Source: Silene latifolia (taxonomy: Eukaryota > Streptophyta > Magnoliopsida > Caryophyllales > Caryophyllaceae). Taken from it: 64,000 bases of DNA. Positions 1 through 12,212 of this stretch are shown here, one piece after another (the first letter of the stretch is position 1; each line of letters begins with the position of its first letter). Position numbers and translations under genes: made by a program. The notes under the pieces were generated by a model that ran no database searches, had not been told where the DNA came from, and worked only from the letters and a program-made list of their open reading frames with translations. Location: positions 68,667,634 to 68,731,633 of the forward strand of contig NC_133537.1 in assembly GCF_048544455.1 (NCBI RefSeq), written 5' to 3'.

Positions 1-71
1 TGCGGCCCAATCATCACCGGGTGGCTTGCGGGAGGTGCAGAAATGAGGTATCTACAAAAGCTCATGAGTAT
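1..71. other. flank before LINE tail, unassigned
   Basis: Short stretch directly beyond the (GTT)n tail of the minus-strand RTE LINE. No coding potential or repeat end was recognised in it. Confidence 0.3.

Positions 72-119
<48 letters not shown>
72..119. repeat. (CAA)n simple repeat, LINE tail
   Basis: Sixteen triplet units. On the minus strand this is the (GTT)n tail typical of plant RTE LINEs and the SINEs that use them, so it marks the 3' end of the LINE rather than an independent microsatellite. Confidence 0.9.
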
Positions 120-226
120 TCAGAGGCTTAATCCCAAAATGATTTGGGGTCGGCTGACATCAATCATCCTTTAGAACTGTCCCTGGGTAAACACACCTCA
201 AAATGCGAATAGAAAAGGGAAAAATG

Positions 227-270
<44 letters not shown>

Positions 271-890
271 GAAAAAGTAATACAAAGTCAAGGTAAACTT
301 ACAGGTTTTAAAATCGAATTCCGGATTTCTTTTATAAAAACTTAAAATTTAAATCGAAAGAAAAGATTAAAACGATTTTGAAAACCGAAATAGAATTAAG
401 GATCCGGAATGCCTTAAAAGTAAACTAAGTAAAATATATAAGAAAGTGGTTGGTAAAAAAATGTAATAAAGGAGAGAAGAACAAATAAATTTTTTAAAAA
501 TTAAAAAAAACACTAAATATGTCAAAAAACATCAAATACTAAAAATCCACATGTATCATTTCCCTCCATTGTGCCCTCTCTGTCACCATACTCTCCTCAA
601 GCCCCAAAAATCCCATATCGTGCTCTATCACTCTCAACCATGTCTGTCTCGGTCTCCCTCTACCTTTAGGGACCTTTTCTGTTCTCCAAGTCTCCAGCCT
701 CCTAACTGGTGCGTCCATAGGTCTCCTTCTCACATGGTCAAATCATCTTAGTCGATTTTCCATCATCTTGTCCTCTATTGGCGCCACTTTTACCCTTTTC
801 CTAATCACCTCATTCCTTAATGGATCTTTCTTTGTATGTCCGCACATCCACCTCAACATACGCATCTCCGCCACAGTCATCTTTTGAATG
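72..890 (-). mobile_element. RTE-type LINE, 5'-truncated 3' end
   Basis: Read on the minus strand, about 885 down to 539 encodes the extreme C-terminus of an RTE-clade reverse transcriptase: VAEMRMLRWMCGHT, then APIEDKM, RRRPMDAPVRR and KGRGRPRQTW, ending WREMIHVDF. One in-frame stop (TGA where the family has Trp) lies between VAPIEDKMMENRLR and FDHVRRRP, so this copy is dead. A 3' UTR follows with a 40-nt homopolymer (A run on the plus strand, 227-266). It then has the conserved RTE 3' signature around 120-160 (GACCCCAAATCATTTTGGGA on the minus strand) and a (GTT)n tail at 72-119. The 5' break lies near 890. No clear target-site duplication was found. Confidence 0.85.
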
Positions 891-1245
891 TATCAAATAT
901 ATTTAAAACAAAGAAAATTTGTGATAAAATTACCCACAAAACTCAAAATATAAATCATTGAATAAGAAGGTCAATTTTCACATTGTTGTAAGCCTCATAT
1001 TTTAAATTTCACTGGTTAAAATGTTCTTCGTACCAATAAATTGTAGGAGTATAAAGTTTAGTTTTGTAAGAAGATTAGAAGACCGGTATGAGAAATAAAA
1101 ACATTTTTTTTTTTTGCAAGGTCTCACTTGTATATGGATTTTATTCATGGGCGAGAGGGCGAGACTGTCTTAAATTAAAACGACGCTAACAACCTACTGG
1201 TTTACAATGCATTTGAAGTGGGTAGGCATGCAAGTCACGTGCAAC
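891..1245. other. AT-rich flank, ancestral upstream side of the ABC gene
   Basis: No coding potential seen. It ends with the left 8-bp target-site duplication of the hAT element (1238-1245, cgtgcaac). Since the right duplication lies about 245 bp before the ABC transporter start, this stretch should be the pre-insertion upstream continuation of that gene's 5' region. A G-box hexamer, CACGTG, lies at 1236-1241, overlapping the duplication. Confidence 0.5.
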
Positions 1246-1642
1246 CAGGGGCGAATGTACCTGGTAGCAACAGGTAGCAGTTGCAACCCCATTGAAAAAA
1301 AGAATTTGAGAAACAAATAATTTGCAACCCTATTAGATGATATAATTATACTATAAATTATTAAAATGGGAAGTTATGCTCCATATAAATCGCTGTAATT
1401 CCTTAACAACCTCAACAATATTGGAAAAAATATTCTAATTTCCTATTAATAAGGCAACTTACTGTATTTATACTCAAGAAAACACAACCCATATTCTAAT
1501 TCCTATTAAAAGGACACTCTGATTACTCCAGAATCTTCAGTTTTTTCCTCCCTGAATCCCGATCCGGCTGTCAGATCGATAGTCGCGGTTTCAGCTGAAA
1601 ATCCGCCATTAAAGACGGTGGACAGAGCTTCTTTTGTTTGAG

Positions 1643-2338
1643 GTAATTATGAACTCTTTGTTCTAAAATTAAATTAATGTTGTGATTTGTGATTTTGAAG
1701 TAGTAATTATTGATAGATGATCGATAAATATAATAATTTCCAATAGGCAATAGATTGAATGCTTAGATAGATAACAAATTGAATCAATTCATAATAGATG
1801 TTTAATAGTATTATAGTAATTTGGGATTTTAAGGGTTGTGGACAGTTCAGATTTGGTGATTGTAAAATGAAGAGATGAATATTGAAGAAGCTATGAAGGA
1901 AGATTGGATAATGAGAGATATCAGATAGTTGAGAGAAAAAAAGAAACTTGCAGGACTCAACTACTCAAGTTTAGAAATTAAGAGTACAATTTACATAGGT
2001 AGATAGGATTTTAGGAGTAGTATTATTGGGGGCATGGCACATGGATCTAAAATCAATTAAAAAAAATAAGAAATGAATGGTGTAGGTATAGGCGTATAAG
2101 TTGTAGCACACTAGCAGCATTGTACATTGCAAATTGCAAAGGTAGACTAATCAACTTGGCATTAGAATTTAAGGACAAGGGACACGTATCATACTATCAT
2201 AGGACTATAGTTATGGGTATTGATTTTTTGGTCTTGCTTTTAAAAAAAAGAAAATAACTAATGTTTAGACATATAAACATACTTTAGTAATTTGTTGACT
2301 TGAATAAAAAATAACGGATTTATGATTAAAACTTTCAG
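1643..2338 (+). other. probable 5' UTR intron of the hAT transposase
   Basis: A donor-like AG|gtaatt at 1642-1648 follows a GC-richer leader, and an acceptor tttcag ends at 2338, two bases before the likely start codon at 2340. The stretch has no coding potential. An intron in the 5' leader is common for this transposase group; here it is inferred from sites only. Confidence 0.5.
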
Positions 2339-2339
2339 A

Positions 2340-3037
2340 ATGAAGAGAACTAAAACACCACTTATTACGAGCTTTTTCCCGAAAAGACACCAGACTGATA
2401 ATGCACAAAATCAGCGGAATTCAAGTCCTATAGACGAACCTGAAACTAAAATTGAAGAGCCCCGCGATAGTGAACCTGAAATAGCTACTACTTTAAATCA
2501 TTCTGAAGATCCAATTTTAGATAGGTTGACCGATTTTGATGTTATTTCTCTTCCACAAGATCCTGGGTTGAGGAGAAAGTTAACGAACTTCCACATCAAT
2601 GATCGTGATATTATAAGAAGAGAGTATGTTCGAAGAGGACCATGCTAACCTCGTGATCACAAATTTCCAAAGAGAAAGCGTAACTTTGTTGTTTCGTGGT
2701 TTGATAAGTTTAAGCCGTGATTGGAGTATAGTAAAGAAAAAGATGCGGCATTTTGTTTCGTTTGTTATTTATTCAAAAAGTGACTCCATATTGGGTGGTG
2801 AGACTTTTGTGAATAAGGGGTTCAGAACTTGGAGTAAAACTGATGCATTTAATAAGCATGTCAGTAATCATATGAGTGCTCATAATAATGCCATGAAGAA
2901 TTTTGATGTTTTTAATAAACAAAAATCTTCCACTGCATGTTGCTTTGAAAATTATACCAAAGAAGCTAAAAGTGATTATCGTATTCAATTGGAAGCTTCA
3001 ATAGATGCATTACAGTTTATTACTTTACAAGGGTTGG
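2340..3037 (+). pseudogene. hAT transposase, N-terminal part (TTF-type zinc finger)
   Basis: The start at 2340 gives MKRTKTPLITSFFPKR, the usual opening of ZMYM1/TTF-type hAT transposases (Met-Lys-Arg, then a SFF motif). A 102-residue stretch from 2340 ends in a stop at 2646-2648. The TTF-type finger follows in the same reading around 2650-2770 (RKRNFVVSWFDKFKP, then FCFVCYLFKK). That segment has further stops and at least one frameshift before GGETFVNKGFRTWSK at about 2794-2840, where a second open stretch runs to the first LTR insertion. Several stops look like C-to-T changes, as expected of a methylated silenced transposon. The middle and C-terminal parts lie at 30042 and 33250. Confidence 0.8.
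3033..3037. repeat. 5-bp target-site duplication, left copy (gttgg)
   Basis: Matches gttgg at 30037-30041 on the far side of the LTR element that begins TGTAACACC and ends TGTTACA. Removing the insert makes the hAT coding sequence contiguous. Confidence 0.9.
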
Positions 3038-5160
3038 TGTAACACCCCGTTATTTACAGAGTTATTTACGAAAGGTTATTCCTTGTGTTTTGTACATGTT
3101 TGACTCTGAGTTGAAAATCTTATAAATTTATTAATTATTTATTTATATTAGGATGAGAAAACAAAACTATTTTAAGCTATCGTATGATAAATCGGCTTGA
3201 CTTAGGTGGAAAGTACAAGATACTCTTTCCTACCTTGCACCTAAATCACAGCTACTTCTATCTTTCCCTTATACCCTTTCTTTTCCCTAATTTATACAAC
3301 TCATCTCCCATCTTACGCTGCCTCCCTCTTTTCCCTTGTTTCCTTTTCAACTTGCAAATTGTGTTTCATTCAGCACTTCATCGGAGTTCCGGCCTCAATT
3401 TTCGATCGCCTCTTTTTCTCCCTCATATTCCTTGCATCATGTAAGTAGATTTTTAATAACTTGATTTCTCAAATTCTAATGTAGGAACAAAAATTGAAAG
3501 TGTGGTTTCATTGTCAATCAGGATGTTAAATTGTTGTTTGGATTAATTATTATGGGGCCTATTGATGTGAGCAATTGTATACTATATTGTTGATACCAAG
3601 CATATAAATTGTCCTGAGCATGTTTATTCGACAGTAGAATCGTATGTGAGCTAATTGGTCTGTGTACTTGAGAACCGAGAGAGATTTACGGATAGCTTTA
3701 GAATTTGGCTGCAAGTTGATGAATAAAATTATTATAGTGATGCTAAACATGATGTAAGCAATGAGTGAGTAGAAGTAAAGTTTGGTAAATTATATGGAGA
3801 CGTTGATAAATTTCGCGTTTTATAAGCTTGTGTGCAACTGGTCTGTAAACAATTGACAAAATACTTCATGGAATTGGGTGTACGAGATTTGAGGTGTAGA
3901 TAGATGAAGTTCAATATGAGAAAATAGTGTAGAGTATACATCGTGTATTGAGTGCTGTATGGGAACATGTTAAACAAAAAAAATGATGTGGGATGAGTTT
4001 ACATGATAGTGAGTCGTATGGTAAATTGGAGTTACTTTTATGTTGAACAGTGTAGTAATTGAATAATTTGTATTACTTGTAGTTTGCGGATTTGAAGAGA
4101 AAGAATTTTTCTATTAAGCTTAGCTACGGTTAGCTGTCTTGAGAGGTAAGGACTTTTACCCTTTTCAAATCTAAGTAAAGAGCATGTTCGGTTTGACATT
4201 TAAACAGTTTTTGCATACTATTTGGTAACGATGAATTTCTGCTGGCATTTGTGAATTTTGATTATTGTTTTATGTGACCGTGAGTCACCCATTGGAATTA
4301 TTTGGCTCAAGCCATCTTTGAAAAGTAGCAGGCTCTGGGAGTCCTGCTGGTCTAGAAGGTTTTAAGGTGCGTCAAAGACGTCCCTGGGATTACGTCCCGA
4401 AAACTGAACTCTTGACCCGAGTTCCATTTGGGTGGGGTTTGACCGGCCCCCACTCGCTAGGGGGTTAGACTTTCTCCTTTGCGGCCCTCATCCTCGATGT
4501 CCAAATGTGAGAGGTGCGCACTATTATAAGTCTGACCAAGCACAGGTGGTACCTCTAGACCGTGTCAAGGGTAGGACCTTGGCACACAGGTGGTGAAAGT
4601 TTTTGTTTTTGAATGTTTTGATAATTGTTATTCGAAATGTTGGTTTCAGAATATTATTTTATTCTTATTATTATTCTGGTTTTAAGTTTGATTAATTTAT
4701 CTTTATAAACTTAACATTGTTTATTATTTCCCTAAAACTCAGCTTTGCTGACGTCCTTATGTTTTGGGTTGTTCCCCCACTGGAACCTGTACCTATTCAT
4801 GTTTTCGGTACAGTTTATAGGTATAATTGAGATGCTTGAGATACTGCATGGGTGCATACTGAATCCGGGAATTTGTACGAGCGTGGAAGGATTTTGAACA
4901 AAGACTCCATCTTAATCTATTTATTATTTTATAATATCGTTGGATTTGAATTTTATTTATTGTTTTAGATTTTGTAAGACTTAAGTCTTCCGCTGCAACG
5001 TTTTAATTATTTGATAAAGTTTCAAGACATGCATTTTGTTTTTAAAGGATGACCCTATATTTACCTTGCATTTGGCATTTTCAGCTAAGTGTGGAGTGAC
5101 AGCCGTGAATTTTTCATCTCTACTTTATCGTTTTGGTCGTGAAAATTTAGGGATGTTATA
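3038..5160 (+). repeat. 5' LTR of the chromovirus-like element
   Basis: Begins TGTAACACCCCG and is repeated at 27906-30036 along its whole length with scattered substitutions. It holds the block around 4380-4530 (cccccactcgctaggg, then gaggtgcgcac) shared with the LTRs at 55155-59651, which shows one broad LTR family. Confidence 0.92.
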
Positions 5161-5162
5161 GT

Positions 5163-5174
5163 TGGTATCAGAGC
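5163..5174 (+). other. primer-binding site (initiator Met tRNA)
   Basis: TGGTATCAGAGC lies two bases after the end of the left LTR. It is complementary to the 3' end of plant initiator tRNA-Met, the usual primer of Tekay-type and many other plant LTR elements. Confidence 0.85.
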
Positions 5175-7613
5175 TGAGGGTTTTTCCAAATAAGTTTTAC
5201 AAAATTTGAAACAAGTTGATAGGAAAAAAAATGTTTTGAATACGTGATTTAAAAAAAAAAAGAGTGTTGGTTGGGATGGGTGCATTTCATACAATTGTCT
5301 GAATTACTGTTACGTCTAATTTTAGCCTATTGTTGCGCCATTAACCTCTGTTAGATAATAAATTCTTATATTGGCAATTTTCATGAAAATAGAGTTGGGG
5401 CCTTGTTAGCATGATAATCTGGTTATTACACAAAGTTGGATATGAGAAAGTAAACTCTGTGAAGAGGGGTGCTTTGAATATGTGAATACCCTGTACTTAC
5501 AGATGGTTTTAGGAAGGATGATGAGATTTGAGTTTGGTAGTATATTTACCCGAGAACTTGTATATAAAGTTAAATTAAGCCTTAAAGCCATTATGAACTA
5601 AGTTGGACTTGAAAAAAAAAAAGTATAGAGAGTTTAAGTTGAGGTAACTTAGGAATTTAAGGAACCCTTGTACTACTATTTGGAACTTATGATCCGTTGT
5701 CGAGCTTTTTGTTATAATGTTATACTATTACACGCTATGAGATTTACTAATACGTAAATTTAATCAAGTAATGTTTGTATATATATATAGATACTTATGC
5801 CTCCTCAAAGAGATAACAACTGTGACAATGGCATTGTTGCTATTTTTGAAGCAGTAAGGAGAAACTCGACATTTACTAGAAATAGGCACTAAAGTGAGCT
5901 TGATAACTATGTTAGGGAGGATACGACGAAAAAAAAAAAAAAAAAAAAAAAGTCCTTGTAGTAGGTTGTTCGAATGAGTTTGAGAATAAATAGTCATCCT
6001 TTTATTTAAGGTAAGAAGGTCATTTTAGGGGCATACTGTCACCTGAGAATTTTGTATCTTATAATTTAGTGGTAATTGGACTCGATGGTATCATATTATC
6101 ATAAAGTAATATGTGTATATGTGAAAGGTAAGATAAGATTAAGATGTTCATAGATGATTGACAAGGATATAATTATTAGAGGATTTTTCTATTTAAATAA
6201 CTACCAGGATTGATATCAGTTTATATTGAAGTTATATTTGTTGACAGCTATGCAGAGTGATAATTATTTGGTGGAGCAAGGTTTTTGACTTGGAATGTTA
6301 TAAGGCAACTTTGAGGACCAAGTATCATATTGGGACGACTAAAGCTTTAGATGAATATTTGATGCGAATCAGAAACTCGATATAAATGTTGTTTAGGGGA
6401 TGACAACCTGTTGAGGAACAACGAAAAATTATTGAATTTGCGGGGTATATATACTTCTCAAGTATAAGTGCAAAAAAAAATATGGGAAACATTATTGGTG
6501 TAGTTAGCTTTATGGGAAAACGGTAAAGATTAAGTTGGATCAAAAATTTCATTTTATAATGGACAACATTGAATACAGGTTATAAAAGGTTGAAAGTAAT
6601 GGGATGTTTAGTACGCTGCCTTGGTTGTCGGGTATGGTGTGGTACCGTTACAATAAAGGTTGAAAGTAATGGGATGTTTAGTACCGTGTTTGGGTTATCT
6701 TACTCTTAATTGCATTGGTCAAGGCTAGTTCGTCGTGCTATCTAAGTGCGTGGCTGGTTTTGGGTGAGCATTGATTGTTGAGTATGAAATGAGTAACTTG
6801 CTAAGGTAAATAGGTAATAGATGTTGGTAGTATTATGGTCGTATAAACTTACAGGAGGTGTCCAAATTGAATTGTTTATGGTAAAAAGGAGATTCTGGAA
6901 GTTATAAATTAGTGATGTCTTAGCTAATTAGTATGCACATGCTTTTGATTTAGTGTATAACATGAGCCTTGCATTATATGTTGGTCTAATGGAAACTAAA
7001 TGAGGAAGTTCTACTTCCTTATTAAGAATTATTTCGAATAGGTAGAATATATTGAACTTGGTAATGTAATTTTTTTTTCATATCCTTTACTCACCATATG
7101 ACGCTTTTACGACAAACGGCCTAGTTACTATGATCATGTTGGATAAAAAAATTATCCGAGAACTGCATCATACTCGTTTGGTAGATGTTTTTAAATTGTT
7201 AATTACAGAGATTTGTAAATAGTTCTTAGATGTTTGTTGATATAGAATTTCCACAATTGTGTGCCCACTCTCCACAATTTGTATCCATGTATAAAGTAAC
7301 ACACTTCTACTGATTCTAATAATTTTATTACTGCTCGAGGTTGTTTGATTACATGCTATGTTATCATATTTGTGCTTTAGTTAATCATGGTAAATTGGTG
7401 AAGGAGGTTATCTCATATTTTATAAATTATTATTTTTTTATGCTATTAAAGTATTGTTGTGAGGTAGGTCTTTGGTTAATTAAGAGGTTATTAGAGTGGC
7501 TTAATAAAGTCTTATGTTTTGGCTATGCCGATGGAATTTGTGGATGTCTGGCACAAATATGGATTTGGAGGTAGTGGTGGCCTATTTAATTATAAGCAAG
7601 AAGCTTTTGTTAC
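5175..7613 (+). pseudogene. decayed internal region of the chromovirus-like element, left half
   Basis: No long open frame. The short reading MPPQRDNN near 5800 resembles the opening of chromovirus gag proteins, but this is weak. A short local duplication of about 35 bp (aaaggttgaaagtaatggga at about 6586 and 6655) is present. Otherwise AT-rich relic sequence. Confidence 0.5.
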
Positions 7614-7618
7614 ATAAC
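7614..7618. repeat. 5-bp target-site duplication, left copy (ataac)
   Basis: Matches ataac at 25021-25025 immediately beyond the far LTR of the Copia element. Confidence 0.92.
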
Positions 7619-9094
7619 TGTTAGGATTCATTAATCTCATTAGTGAACATATTCATATATGAATTAATTTATTTGGTCATAAAATAAATACAAGATCTTA
7701 TGCATGCAAACATAAAACAAGGTAGAGAAGAAACCGTCACTTCTTACATTTGTGTTTCGGATTTTTGGGCACCAACAAGGTCTCCTTCTTGTTAGTTCTT
7801 GAGCTTTCCAACAATGGATGAACAAGGTTCAAATTATAACCTCTCCCAAAAGCTTATACCCAAGGAATACCCTTAATAACCAATATTATTATGAACTAGT
7901 AATAATATTAATCTTACTTAAATTTAGACACAAAAATATTAATTTTGTTCTCTCTTATTTCGGTCAAGAGAGAAGAGTTTTGTGAGGTTTTATTTCTCTA
8001 AAAATTTCACAAGTTGTAGAGAGAATGTAATAATTTTCTAACACTAGAAAATATTAGGTAAGGTAGTGAATAATTATATAGGAAAAACCATTGGCATTTT
8101 CCTAGTGGAAAAACCGGTTGGGGGTGGGTTATTAGGGAGCCACTGCATGCAAAAGATGCTCTTCACAAACAGTAGGTCTCCCTTGCGACGGGTCGGATAT
8201 TGTGACGGGTATTATGTGAGTGGAAATGGGTAGAGGGGACAAGGTGGGCACCCACCCCATGTGCTTTGTCTCTCACCCTTATGGGTTTTTTGTGAGACGA
8301 TATGGTATCCGTCGCAAGTTTGCGACGGATACCCTCCATCATAAGGGAGAATTTGTGCTTCACAAAAGCTTGTAGGATTACATGACTAGACATAAGGCTT
8401 AATCATTATGTTTCCATTTAAAATAATTAACACAAGTTTAAACCCTAACCCTCCCCATTTTCGGTACACTTAACATAAAATGGAAGGTCCATTTTATTTT
8501 GTCATTTGTCAATTGTGACATATGTGACATGTTACTTGACATGTGAAATTGTAATGTATTTTTAACATATTAAAAATCAACATACTCATAAAATATGTCA
8601 TATACAAAATCGACTAGTAATTCGTAATTACTTGTACCAAAGCGGTTTATCAATTATAAATCACGTCTTGTATTTATAATAAACTATTCATTCAATTTCA
8701 ATTGTTTCGTAAACAATAATTTATTCTAAGTAATAAAACAATTCGATTACTTAGACCGTATCTAATTTAATCGAATTACAATAAGACACGTTAACTTTAC
8801 TCACAAAATCATCCGTCAATTTTAAGCAATTTAATTAACTCGTATCGACATACGATTAATTAAATAATCAATTAAGAGTATTTCCCTATAGGTATGACCT
8901 AAGGGGATCAACTGATCACCAACGCCGCATTAAGGTAATGTCAAACTCTAGTCACCAATCATTACCGATATGTGTGGACGGTTTTGTGTAAAATATTACA
9001 TCCCTCTTGTATTCTTAAACATGAGATTTAAACATGTGATCATCATGATCGACAGTTGTGATCGCATTATTGTCGGAGGACACTTATTCCAACA
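7619..9094 (-). repeat. 3' LTR of the gag-only Copia element (with MITE inside)
   Basis: Nearly identical to 23736-25020 once the 188-bp MITE at 8170-8357 and one 9-bp duplication are removed (1,279 versus 1,285 bp). Confidence 0.93.
8161..8366. mobile_element. Mutator-like MITE (188 bp) with 9-bp duplications
   Basis: The element itself is 8170-8357. It is flanked by a perfect 9-bp duplication, cttcacaaa (8161-8169 and 8358-8366), the length made by Mutator-like transposases. Its ends are imperfect inverted repeats: CAGTAGGTCTCCCTT on the left and CACAAATTCTCCCTT read back from the right. Inside is a hairpin-forming segment with the inverted motif atccgtcgcaa/ttgcgacggat around 8310-8332. 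The matching position of the other LTR (near 24280) is the empty site with a single cttcacaaa. Confidence 0.88.
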
Positions 9095-12000
9095 ATCTCC
9101 CACTTGTCCTCGACAAGTGTGCGTCACCAATTCTCTTGTCCTATTACTATCTCCCATTCAATGCAAGGTGTCTTTCGGGTCGTACTTGCAAGTGATCATA
9201 TCGAGAGTGGTTTCCTCGATCTGGAGAATAACTGATTGACCGGAATTATTTACCATAGATACCTTCCGAGCGTGGCCACGCTTTTCCAGTTCATTACTCC
9301 TCGAGTGGCCCTGAGATATTGTTTTAACCCTGACAAGGGGTGGACAATTCCTATCGCACTATTCCCTTCGATTAGCCACAGCCATCATAACCCAAAATAT
9401 GCCCATTTGACCCCATTTACGAAGGTCGTAGTAACATAAATCAAAGTTAATCTGAAACTGTGCCACCTTAGGCGAACAGTCTTTAGTTAAAGAATTGACT
9501 CATTAGAATACTATAGTAACTCTCGCCACGACCAAGCTATATAAATTTGTCAGAACTCTATAAGCGATCATTAGCCCGACAAAGTGTTCCTAACAGTCTG
9601 CCTATGTGATCGACTAGCCATCTCACATGACTCCATGGCACTTGAACTTGCCATCAATCGCATCATACTCTAGTCTCTTCGAGACGTCACCTCATGTAAC
9701 TGACTATGGGCGAATACAATGTTAATCCGTGTTCACTTTAACGGGGTTCAATTGTCTCTACAACCCATTTGGATGTAACAAAGTATAAGATGAGTTAATA
9801 ATAACGTAAACGACAAATGTGGACATCACATTCGGGTAGTCAATACCATATTACAACCTTGTGATGTATATTGTAAGTGTGTAAACTCTAGTCATTTGCA
9901 ACATGAGTTTAACACACCATGTGTCCATGTGTTCAAACTCTTGAATTGCATTTTCCTTTATTTTCATGTTTGTCTTACATAGCATGAATCTCACCAAGTA
10001 CATATCTAGTTTCCCAAACTAGTTTTAGGTTCTTTACTTTGAGAGAACTTTCTTGTTGTTTATCACATAACAAACGAATTATGGTGGACGGCATAACTTA
10101 CACTAGTCAAGTGTTCTTCCAACTCATAATGTACCAGGTATATGTTTTGTAGGATCTTGAAACAATTGTCAAGATGATTAGCCTAGCACTTCTCATAAGT
10201 CCTAGCAAATTTGAAAATACTAGTTTTGAGTAACTTCTTACTATAACCAAGTATCTTCTCAAACTTCTTATTTCTCCTTTTAGCATAAATAGCTTAGGAT
10301 TTTCATAAATCATTACGCATTTTCGAACTTCAATATGTACAACTTCTTGTCACATAACAGAGTGTTCTATCAAACACTAGAATAGCTCATTAGTTCTCCT
10401 CGAGAATTCATGACGATTCTTATATGGCTTACCAATGACTCATCATGCTCTTAAGCATATGATTCATTATAGGACATGTGCATGATTATTCTAATGGCGG
10501 AAACATTAGTAATTTTTAATCATGTAATCAACCATTCTTAGGTTCAATGAATGACCGTGACTGCTAAGGGTAATTCCATTTTCATCGATATGAATAACCT
10601 ACGTTTCTTGTTGATTTGATGTGCATATCTCAACACCTATCCAACATCCCACGTCGTGATTGGATTCATCTTAGTCCATTTTCATCCAGAATTAAAAACT
10701 CAAATACTTCTTTGTGAAAGATAGTACCAGCTCGTCATTCTCAATGAGTAATGAGTTATAAATTTTTACAAGATGATTGCTCCCACTAAATTTCATGTCT
10801 TCACATGATAATTTCAAACTCCCACTCAATTCCACAAGTTTCGTATTTGACTACTCAATCGAAACATTTCAAGAATTGAAATACATTTTGTTTTGCCAAG
10901 TTATTAAGATAAAACCATATATGTTTCCAACATATCTTTTCAAAATACCTATTTTGAAAAGGTTTCAATCTTAAACTTATGGAAAGAGATTTTAATCTCT
11001 AACTCATTCATTTTTATAATGATGCGTAGCAATGTCATTATTTAAAAGTGAAATCCCATTTAATACACGTCCTTCTCAAAATACCCTTTTCGGAAGGAGG
11101 TTTAACCATTTCATTTTCATAATGAGGTTAAGTAACGACACTAGCATGGTTAACAATTAACTTAGCTCTTGTAGACATCGATATATCTTTCTTTGCAACT
11201 TTTAATCATAAATCTCATTTATATTCAAGGATGCAACTTTGTTTTATTTAGGCTCTTAAGTAAATATCAATATTGAAACTCTATTTATATCTAGGTCATA
11301 AACTAGCAAAATCTCTTGTTGAGATTTTTCTTTAGTCATTTTCATTCAAGAACTTTATTTTGGTGTCCTCGTGTAGTTATCTTAAGAACATATTCTTTTG
11401 ATTATTTCACTTGGTCTCTTTAGTCATGTAGATCTCATCTACTCAAAACCATAGATCTCCTCTATTCATGTATACTGTCTATTTTGGTATACAAATTATT
11501 CTTTCTTTCGTAGATCTCATTTACTCAAGCATACATATTATTCTTTGTATTCTTTGTGTCTTCATTTTTTTTCTCCCACTCTATCTTTAGAATAAATACA
11601 TTAGATAGTCAAAGATAGCTTATGAGACACAAATAATGATTTTGAAGTAGAAGGAGGATTATCTCATAGATTGACTAATAGATTTTAGATTTGATGAGTG
11701 TACTTGGTAATTGACATTCCTTTAGGAGAGTTCATCAACTCAACATCACTTTATAATTGATCATACACAAGCCTCAAGCTTGTGGACATATAATTAATCC
11801 TATCATTATAATTGTCTATTGGATCACATTAAGTAGATGATCATATGTTTCTATGTGCAAGCATATAAAGACGAATTTTTTAGAACAAACAAATACGATA
11901 AAAGGGGTGACTTGGGTTGCAAGCCAAGCCACCAAAATCCAAAATACAACCATTGTTTAAAAGGATCAACCATTTCCATGTCGAACACGGAAATCAAAAA

Positions 12001-12212
12001 GTTCTAAAATTCATAACACTAAAATAAAGACAATAATAAAAGCCAAGCTTTATTGGTAGCTACTCCTAGCTCCTTCATGATTTCTTAAGCTTGCTTCTCT
12101 TTTCCCTTGACTTTGCTTGGAGGAGGCCCTATTTACAATAAAAAGGGGATACATTATCAAAACTTTGTATCAAAATACCATAGTTGAATTAGAAACATAA
12201 AAGAAAGGATAG
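9095..12212 (-). other. non-coding 3' part of the gag-only Copia element
   Basis: About 3.1 kb between gag and the 3' LTR, in element orientation. It has no open frame of note and no Copia pol motifs that I can see (no YVDDM, no integrase finger). The polypurine tract lies at its lower end near 9095-9110. Such a long non-coding tract is what gag-only elements are known to carry. Confidence 0.6.
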
